DNA of 11,049 nt from Chloroflexota bacterium. GTDB lineage: Bacteria; Chloroflexota; Dehalococcoidia; SAR202; UBA11138. Positions 6,042 through 11,049 of the stretch are shown here, in pieces. A model generated the notes under the pieces. It did no database searches, was not told where the DNA came from, and saw only the letters and a list, made by a program, of their open reading frames with translations. Numbering within the stretch: position 1 is the stretch's first letter; each line of letters opens with the position of its first letter. Location of the stretch: positions 1-11,049 of the forward strand of contig JADFHV010000036.1 of assembly GCA_022566975.1 (NCBI GenBank), given 5' to 3'. A program made the position numbers and the translations under genes.

Positions 6042-6752
6042 GTGATAGACGACCGTATAGTGGAGCGCGCGGCGGGCGGTCTTCTACTTCTCGTAGTCGT
6101 CGCCTTCGGTATCTCCATGGCCACCTTCGTGCAGTTCGACGTGGACCGGGAAGAGGTCCGCGCATCGCTCATCGCGGTCAACGCGGACCGGGAGCTGTAT
6201 GCCGCCAGCTGGTTTGGGACCCTGATAGGTGGCATGCTGCTCGCTCCTGCCGCGGGGGCCCTGTATCTCGTCTTCCGCCTCCACGACCGTGCGCTGGCCC
6301 TATTGGGGTTAACGGGACTTCTGACCGCCAGCGTGGCCTTCGTCGCGGCGACGGCGGCCTTCTTCGGCATATACTTCCTGGCCGACGACTTCGCCCTGAC
6401 GGGTGGCGCACACGCCGACTCGATAGCCTCGGTAGCCCGAGCCATGGGCTTCGCCGGCTACACGGCCTGGGCCGCCGGGACTACACTGGCCGGCACCGGC
6501 GTCGTGTCCATCGGCTTGCTGATCGTCCGCGAACGACGGATGCCAACGCCGCTTGGGCTATGGGCAATGGCCGGCGGAGCGGCGATGCTTCTGGGCTGGA
6601 GCGTTGTGACGCCGTTGCCTCAGGCGCTCGACGACGTGAGGCGTTACGGCTACTACATCACCGCGGGCGGGGCCGCCGGTTCCCTCGCGTTCTTCGTCGC
6701 GCTGGCCGGCTATCTGCTGGCCAAAGGGACTCCGACGGCGCGCTTCAGGTAG
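6042..6752 (+). CDS. Six-helix integral membrane protein of unknown function
   Basis: I do not recognise this 236-residue protein. Hydrophobic segments predict six transmembrane helices at about 11-30, 56-77, 84-113, 140-161, 170-190 and 204-226, with short loops. One longer loop between helices 1 and 2 (31-55) is rich in Asp, Glu and Arg, and a positively charged RERRMP stretch (about 164-169) suggests a cytoplasmic face. No transporter, kinase or redox motif is visible. Segments are rich in Gly and Ala, a style common in small DUF4386-like or generic bacterial membrane proteins. The start is a GTG at 6042 with only a weak ribosome site, 43 bp after the TIM-barrel stop. Its 3' end overlaps the convergent LLM oxidoreductase gene by 8 bp (6745-6752). 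Confidence 0.75.
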   Translation: MIDDRIVERAAGGLLLLVVVAFGISMATFVQFDVDREEVRASLIAVNADRELYAASWFGTLIGGMLLAPAAGALYLVFRLHDRALALLGLTGLLTASVAFVAATAAFFGIYFLADDFALTGGAHADSIASVARAMGFAGYTAWAAGTTLAGTGVVSIGLLIVRERRMPTPLGLWAMAGGAAMLLGWSVVTPLPQALDDVRRYGYYITAGGAAGSLAFFVALAGYLLAKGTPTARFR

Positions 6753-7593
6753 GCTCCCTACGGTCTCGCGGCGGGCCCCGGCTGATGCGCTTACGGCACT
6801 CCTCGACCGAGTCGGCCCAACCGGGAGCGATCCACCACGTCACTCCCAGCTCTGCGTAGGCGTCGACCATCTCCGCCTCTTCGGCCCGGTCCTCCCCCGG
6901 CGGCAGGCCGCTGACGACGATGTCGAAGGGCGAATCGGTGGACCTCTGCTCTGTAACGTAGGCGATGACGGCCCGCATGACCTCGGGAGTCATGTTATTG
7001 CCGTTATCCCGAAAGATCGGGAACACGCCGTCCCATCGAGCCGCGCGTCGCAATGGCGCCTTGTTCGGCCAGTTCGCCCCGACCCATATGGGGATGCGGG
7101 GCGTCTGCACCGGCCGCGGCAGAAAGACCTTGTCGGTGAGCCGGTAGTGCTCGCCCCGGTAGGTCAACGGCTCGCCCGTCCACAGCCCCGTCAGCACCTC
7201 CAGCCCCTCGTCAAGCATCGCGGCTCGAATCTTGACATCGCCCTCCTCTCCGAACGACTCGAACTCCACGTCCGCCGGGGAGCCGATACCGACTCCGAGG
7301 GTCAGTCTTCCGTCTGATAGGTGGTCGATTGTCACGGTCTCCCGTGCCAGCTTCCAGGGACGGCGCCTGGGGATGGGCGTCACCATAGGGCCTATGCGTA
7401 TACGATGTGTGCGAAGGGCGATAGCCGACAGGGCCACCCACGGATCGCAGATGGGCTCGCTGAGGTCCAGGGAGATATGGTCCCAGACGAAGAAGCCGTC
7501 CCACCCCGACTCCTCAGCCGTGTAGGCGAGGTCCGCCAGGACCCGCGGATCGAAATACTCTCCCTTGATCGGAACGTCGACGCCGAATCGCAC
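6745..7593 (-). CDS. LLM-class flavin/F420-dependent oxidoreductase
   Basis: This 282-residue bacterial-luciferase-like (LLM) TIM-barrel oxidoreductase uses reduced FMN or coenzyme F420; the F420 branch is more likely given the motif style. Visible signatures are MRFGVDVP at the N-terminal strand, GWDGFFVWDHI (30-40), the highly conserved RETVTIDHLSDGRLTLGVGIG (84-104), the helix EGLEVLTGLWTGEP (129-142) and RIPIWVGA (166-173), which lies near the cofactor phosphate. At about 280 residues it is slightly short but complete. The start is a GTG at 7593 with a GAGG site 9 bases upstream, 11 bases after the stop of the propeller gene, so both form an operon. The substrate is unknown; relatives reduce or oxidise carbonyls and heterocycles or act as monooxygenases. 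Confidence 0.9.
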   Translation of the reverse strand: MRFGVDVPIKGEYFDPRVLADLAYTAEESGWDGFFVWDHISLDLSEPICDPWVALSAIALRTHRIRIGPMVTPIPRRRPWKLARETVTIDHLSDGRLTLGVGIGSPADVEFESFGEEGDVKIRAAMLDEGLEVLTGLWTGEPLTYRGEHYRLTDKVFLPRPVQTPRIPIWVGANWPNKAPLRRAARWDGVFPIFRDNGNNMTPEVMRAVIAYVTEQRSTDSPFDIVVSGLPPGEDRAEEAEMVDAYAELGVTWWIAPGWADSVEECRKRISRGPPRDRREPT

Positions 7594-7604
7594 TTACCGT
7601 CGCC

Positions 7605-8558
7605 TCAGCCCTTCCTGACCAGCTTCTGCATCGAGCGAAGCTCCTTGGGCGGGTCCATGACGCTGCCGTAGTCGCTCCAGGACACCTCGGCGACGTAGAT
7701 GTCGCCTCTGGAGTCAACGGCGATGCCGTGGGGCGAGTAGAAGCGCCCTGGCTCGTCACCATAGGTCTGGTCACCGACCCTCGCCAGCACGTTGCCCTCG
7801 CCGTCCAGGATCGTGACCCTCGGCCCCAGGCCGGTGCCCATCGAGTTCGTGCCGATGCCGCAGTGGTATTCGCCCACGTAGACCAGCCGTTGGCCGTTGT
7901 CCACGACGGCCACGCACGCGGCCCGAGAGAGGTTCACCCACTGCGTCTCGAACTTTCCTTTGTCATCGAAGACCTGGACTCTGTGGTTCTCCCGGTCCGC
8001 CACATAGACCCATCCGTCGGCGTCTACGGCGACGTTGTGGACGATGTTGAACTGGCCGGCGTCGGTCCCCGACTCGCCCCAGGAGAACAGGTGCCGGCCA
8101 TCGGGAGTGTACTTGTGGACGCTGGCGTTGCAGTAGCCGTCGGCGACGTACATGTCACCGTTTCTCGGGTCGACGGCCAGGTGGGCCGGCGTGCAGAATG
8201 GGTCGCCGCTCATGGCCGGGGACGGGCTTCCCTCCGTACCCAGAGTCATCAGCAGCTTGCCTTCCGGTGTGAACTTGCGGACGGTGTGGTCGCCGTTGTC
8301 GACACAGTAGACCGAGTCGTCAGGGCCGACGGTCACTCCGTGGGGATTCGTGAAGACGCCGTCCCCCCAGGTCCGGACTATATTTCCGTCGGGGTCGAAG
8401 ACGATTATCGGGTGCGTGCCCCGGTTGAAGACGTAGACGTTGTCCGCAGAGTCCACGGCGACGGCCGTCGCCTCCTTGTAGGTCCAGTCTTCAGGCAGAC
8501 TACCCCAGTCCGCTCCCGAGACCTCGTATGTGAACTGCCCACTGCCCAGGGTTGCCAT
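7605..8558 (-). CDS. NHL-repeat six-bladed propeller, peptidyl-hydroxyglycine lyase (PAL)-like
   Basis: This 317-residue protein is built of about six NHL repeats of the form H-G/L-x-V-D-x-x-G-x-x-Y-V-A-D-x-x-N-H-x-V-x-x-F-x-x-x-G. It resembles the lyase domain of peptidylglycine alpha-amidating enzyme, which cleaves C-terminal hydroxyglycine. Histidines H73 (NPHGV), H126 (TPAHL), H174 (IVHNV) and H277 (SPHGI) recur at the start of blades, at the positions that supply zinc-binding histidines in true PAL. No signal peptide is seen, so it is probably cytoplasmic. Bacterial members of this group usually have no proven substrate, and peptide amidation should not be assumed. I chose the ATG at 8558 because CGGAGGA stands 6 bases upstream; an in-frame ATG at 8582 has no such site. 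It is first in an operon with the LLM oxidoreductase. Confidence 0.85.
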   Translation of the reverse strand: MATLGSGQFTYEVSGADWGSLPEDWTYKEATAVAVDSADNVYVFNRGTHPIIVFDPDGNIVRTWGDGVFTNPHGVTVGPDDSVYCVDNGDHTVRKFTPEGKLLMTLGTEGSPSPAMSGDPFCTPAHLAVDPRNGDMYVADGYCNASVHKYTPDGRHLFSWGESGTDAGQFNIVHNVAVDADGWVYVADRENHRVQVFDDKGKFETQWVNLSRAACVAVVDNGQRLVYVGEYHCGIGTNSMGTGLGPRVTILDGEGNVLARVGDQTYGDEPGRFYSPHGIAVDSRGDIYVAEVSWSDYGSVMDPPKELRSMQKLVRKG

Positions 8559-8564
8559 GATTGT

Positions 8565-8570
8565 CCTCCG
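8565..8570 (-). promoter_or_regulatory. Ribosome binding site deciding the propeller start
   Basis: CGGAGG on the minus strand lies 6 bases before the ATG at 8558. It would fall inside the coding sequence if the upstream ATG at 8582 were used. This favours the 317-residue form over a 325-residue one. Confidence 0.7.
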
Positions 8571-8663
8571 TCCATCGTCCATACCGGCGGCGTTGCGAGT
8601 GTACCGTCGGCCTATAGTCGTGTCAACGGCGCTTCCGACCCGAGGCGGCGGACTTTCCTGGGG

Positions 8664-8691
8664 TTGAACGCGCCAGGTCTGGTGCTATAAT
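8664..8691 (+). promoter_or_regulatory. Promoter of the class IV aminotransferase-like gene
   Basis: TTGAAC at 8664-8669 and a perfect TATAAT at 8686-8691 are separated by 16 bases, with TGC directly before the -10. This is the best sigma-70-type promoter in the window. Transcription would start near 8698, leaving a leader of about 48 bases that contains the GAGGAG ribosome site at 8734-8739. Confidence 0.8.
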
Positions 8692-8745
8692 ACGTCGCGC
8701 CTATGGCGGGCCGCTTCGGGATCGACCAAATCCGAGGAGACGAGA

Positions 8746-9693
8746 ATGGACGAGCTAACCAGCTACTTCAACGGTCAATACGTCCCCGACAGCCAGTGCA
8801 CGGTCCACGTGACCGACCGAGGTTTCCGGTACGGGGACGCCGTGTTCGACATACAGCGCACGTTCAGCGGTAAGCCATTCCGCTTCAGGGAGCACCTGGA
8901 GCGGTTCATGCGCTCCCTGAAATACGCCCGGATGGACCCCGGCTTCACAATCGACGAGTGGGAAGAGCTGACTCTGGGCATCCTCGAGCGCAACGAGCAC
9001 CTGAGGATTCCAGGCGGCGACCTGTACATCGGTCAATACGTGTCACGCGGCGCGGGTGCGGACGCGCTGGACCCGGCACCGCTTACCGTCTGCATAAGGC
9101 CGTGGCACCTCATGCCGAACCAGTGGGCGGAGGGATATACCTCGGGCATACACGGGATCATCGTAAGGACCAGGAGCTACTCGCCTGAGGCGATGGAGTC
9201 CAAGGTCAAGCACAATAACAGGTTGAACTTCGCGCTTGCCCATCTGGAGGCCGCGGACGTGGACCCAGACGGCTACCCGATCCTGACGGACGCCCGGGGT
9301 TTCATCACAGAGAACATCCAGGCCAACGTGTGGCTCGTGCAGGACGGAGTGCTGAAGACGCCCACCGACCGAAGCTCTCTCCAGGGCGACGCCAGGAGGT
9401 TCATCTTCGAGCTCGCCGACGGTCTGGGCATTTCCGTATCTGACGAAGACCTGCAGCCCTACGACCTGTACACCGCCGACGAGGTCTTCTTCTCCAACAC
9501 GGCCTACTGCGTCATGCCCCTGAACCGTGTCGACAACAGGGCCATCGGTACTGAGGTACCCGGACCGATCACCAGACAACTCCAGGCCGCCTGGAGCGAG
9601 CGCGCCGGCATAGACATCGTCGATCAGGCGTTGAACTACAAGCCACCGTCTGAGGGAGTCCACGCCTGGGGCGCTCCGCCGCAAAACCGATAG
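8746..9693 (+). CDS. Class IV PLP aminotransferase-like protein (IlvE/DAAT/ADC-lyase fold)
   Basis: This 315-residue fold-type IV pyridoxal-phosphate enzyme resembles branched-chain aminotransferase, D-amino acid aminotransferase and aminodeoxychorismate lyase. The N-terminal motif HVTDRGFRYGDAVFD (21-35) with R48, and FREHLERFMRSLKYARM (47-63), match the family. The Schiff-base lysine is most likely K155 in SKVKHNNRLNF, and E189 in GFITENIQANVW contacts the PLP ring nitrogen. The segment D-E-V-F-F-S-N-T-A (about 245-253) is the usual second phosphate and substrate loop. I cannot tell whether the substrate is a branched-chain amino acid, a D-amino acid or another amine; the gene stands alone with no biosynthetic neighbours. 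It has its own strong promoter, is divergent from the propeller operon and ends 47 bp from the convergent molybdopterin oxidoreductase gene. Confidence 0.9.
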   Translation: MDELTSYFNGQYVPDSQCTVHVTDRGFRYGDAVFDIQRTFSGKPFRFREHLERFMRSLKYARMDPGFTIDEWEELTLGILERNEHLRIPGGDLYIGQYVSRGAGADALDPAPLTVCIRPWHLMPNQWAEGYTSGIHGIIVRTRSYSPEAMESKVKHNNRLNFALAHLEAADVDPDGYPILTDARGFITENIQANVWLVQDGVLKTPTDRSSLQGDARRFIFELADGLGISVSDEDLQPYDLYTADEVFFSNTAYCVMPLNRVDNRAIGTEVPGPITRQLQAAWSERAGIDIVDQALNYKPPSEGVHAWGAPPQNR

Positions 9694-9740
9694 CGGTCAT
9701 AGGCTCTTGGCCCCGACAGCGGTGCCAGCTCATCGCGGCG

Positions 9741-10931
9741 CTAGAGTTTGGCGTTTCTGCTGTGGATGCCCCTAGCGCCGCTCGGGCGGTTTCCTCGTTC
9801 CTCCTCGATCTGTGGAGTGCCATCGCCTTCGGCGCAGCGGACCTCAAACTCGTGGTTTCCTGCGACGAACGGCCAGTCGTAACGCCAGATAACCCAGGTC
9901 GTCTCGGACAGCGGGGCCCTCAAGCGGGCCTGCTCCCACGGGCCGCCGTCCACGCGCACCTCGACCCTAGAGATCTGGCGGTCGCCGGCGAAGGCTATCC
10001 CGCCCACCGGCACCAGCTGTCGGCCGTCGCTCTCGTAAATCGCGTCCTCGGCCACGGTGTCTATAACGGACGTGGCCTGGACCTGAGCTACCTCATCCCA
10101 TCCACGCTCGACCCAGTAGCCTTCCTTGTAGTCCTTCATCACCTCGATGCCCGTTATCCACTTGGGCTGCTTCATGCCGAAGCGGTCGGGAAGCCAGATC
10201 CGCAGTGGAAACCCGTGGTCGATCGGAATTGGGTTCCCGTCCCACGCATAGGTGAGCATGATCCGCTCGTCCGATGCAATCAGGTCCAGGTCTACGGTTT
10301 CATAGAATCCGTCGCCGCTGCTGATATAGAGGTAACGTGCGTCCTTGCTCGGCTTCACGTCGGCGAGGATGTCCTGAAGGCTAACGCCCGTCCACTGGGT
10401 CGTGCTGATCAGGTCCGTGCCGATGCGACCGGAGATGCACGATATCGTTACGTACTGGTCGCGGGGCTCGTAGTTGTTTCGGAGATCGTCGAGCGTCAGT
10501 GAGGCCATGCTGCCTACAAGCCCGGAAATCGGGAGCGCCCATGTCTCGCCGTCGATGACGGTGGGCTCTATCCGGATGAACACCTTGTAGTGGTCTTTGA
10601 GAGGCGTATACTCGGGCCGGGTGCCCGGCGCCGGCATCACAGGGTCGCCGGCGTTTGGAAAGGGTGACTTAGTGGTCCCCTGCGACAGGTGCGCCATCGA
10701 CGCGGCAAGCTCATCTTCGAGCTCGCGGCGCGCGGCCTGGGCCAGCAGGTTGCCTATGCCGCCGCTGGCAACGGTGATTACAGCCGTGGCGGCACCCAGG
10801 CGGACGAGGAACTGCCGCCGGCCGAGCGTCTTAACGGCGACCTCCCCTTCGGACGGCTCCGGCACGACCTCATCCGGGTTCAGGCGGACGTACGTTTCCC
10901 TCAGCGCTGCGCCCCACCCCAGGAAAAGCAC
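9741..10931 (-). CDS. Membrane-linked SUOX-fold molybdopterin oxidoreductase, N-terminus uncertain
   Basis: From the GTG at 10931 this gives 396 residues. Residues 38-64 resemble a Tat-type segment (GRRQFLVRLG then a hydrophobic stretch), which suggests the catalytic domain faces the outside. The oxidoreductase molybdopterin domain covers about 112-270, with C165 in TISCISGRIGTDLI as the likely molybdenum ligand, followed by WTGVSLQDIL, GFYETVDLDL and PIDHGFPLRIWLPDRFGMKQPKWI. A sulfite-oxidase-type dimerisation domain occupies about 283-372 (VGGIAFAGDRQISRVEVRVDGG). The SCISGRIG version differs from classical sulfite oxidase (C-x-GNRR), so the substrate is not necessarily sulfite. Upstream of the GTG the same frame continues to encode hydrophobic sequence until a TGA at 11039-11037, so the annotated start may be an artefact. 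No terminator is obvious downstream. Confidence 0.88.
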   Translation of the reverse strand: MLFLGWGAALRETYVRLNPDEVVPEPSEGEVAVKTLGRRQFLVRLGAATAVITVASGGIGNLLAQAARRELEDELAASMAHLSQGTTKSPFPNAGDPVMPAPGTRPEYTPLKDHYKVFIRIEPTVIDGETWALPISGLVGSMASLTLDDLRNNYEPRDQYVTISCISGRIGTDLISTTQWTGVSLQDILADVKPSKDARYLYISSGDGFYETVDLDLIASDERIMLTYAWDGNPIPIDHGFPLRIWLPDRFGMKQPKWITGIEVMKDYKEGYWVERGWDEVAQVQATSVIDTVAEDAIYESDGRQLVPVGGIAFAGDRQISRVEVRVDGGPWEQARLRAPLSETTWVIWRYDWPFVAGNHEFEVRCAEGDGTPQIEEERGNRPSGARGIHSRNAKL

Positions 10932-11036
10932 CGCCAGCCACAGCGCGACGAGGATCGGCTCTACGTCCGACCCGCCGATCGCGATGCTTATGGCTAAAAG
11001 GGGGAGACCGGCGAGGGCCGCCGACCACCAGCCCGG
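10932..11036 (-). other. In-frame membrane-helix coding sequence upstream of the molybdopterin oxidoreductase
   Basis: In the same frame as the oxidoreductase, this stretch encodes WWSAALAGLPLLAISIAIGG and then SDVEPILVALWLA, which look like two transmembrane helices. It has no ATG, GTG or TTG and is closed by an in-frame TGA at 11039-11037. Some relatives in Chloroflexota carry an N-terminal bundle of membrane helices ahead of the Tat-like segment, so this is probably part of the gene and separated from it by a frameshift or reading error. Confidence 0.55.
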
Positions 11037-11049
11037 TCAGGAGGTCTGG

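Noticed and set aside
7728..8690. Plus-strand open frame (320 residues)
   Set aside because: Antisense to the NHL propeller gene; its repeated valine/aspartate pattern is simply the mirror of the NHL repeats.

Overview
The window is a high-GC (roughly 60-65% by eye) bacterial chromosomal segment with tightly packed genes and no rRNA, tRNA, CRISPR array or insertion sequence that I can recognise. The mix of genes suggests a Chloroflexota lineage such as marine or soil SAR202/Dehalococcoidia-like bacteria: a single-chain dimeric-type glycyl-tRNA synthetase, an LLM-class (probably F420-dependent) oxidoreductase, a PAL-like NHL beta-propeller, a class IV PLP aminotransferase-like protein and a membrane-linked SUOX-fold molybdopterin oxidoreductase. 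This placement is inference from gene content and protein style, not from a marker phylogeny.

Left part, minus strand (read right to left): glyQS (4571-3213) is followed closely by a small three-gene cassette. The cassette is a DUF4258 protein (about 3174-2914), a YgiT/MqsA-type zinc-finger protein (2917-2690, overlapping the previous gene by ATGA) and a retropepsin-like aspartic protease (2687-2337). After a 155-bp gap come an SbcD/Mre11-type nuclease (2181-946) and a TlpA-like thioredoxin lipoprotein (825-169). The cassette has clearly more A/T at third codon positions than glyQS and looks like an acquired toxin-antitoxin-like module placed behind an essential housekeeping gene. It is the most interesting part of the window.

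Centre, plus strand: divergent from glyQS are a small NIPSNAP-like dimeric alpha/beta-barrel protein (4757-5071), a sugar-phosphate isomerase/epimerase-type TIM barrel (5159-5998) with its own promoter, and a six-helix membrane protein of unknown function (6042-6752).

Right part: a minus-strand two-gene operon carries the NHL propeller (8558-7605) and the LLM oxidoreductase (7593-6745). The oxidoreductase ends tail-to-tail in an 8-bp overlap with the membrane protein gene. Divergent from the propeller, with a strong promoter, is the class IV aminotransferase-like gene (8746-9693). Converging on it is the molybdopterin oxidoreductase (10931-9741), whose membrane-helix-coding sequence continues upstream to an in-frame stop near the window edge. 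That layout suggests a frameshift or an unusual start.

Three promoters (for glyQS, the TIM barrel and the aminotransferase) carry a TGn extension in front of a near-consensus -10 box, so sigma-70 extended -10 recognition seems usual here.
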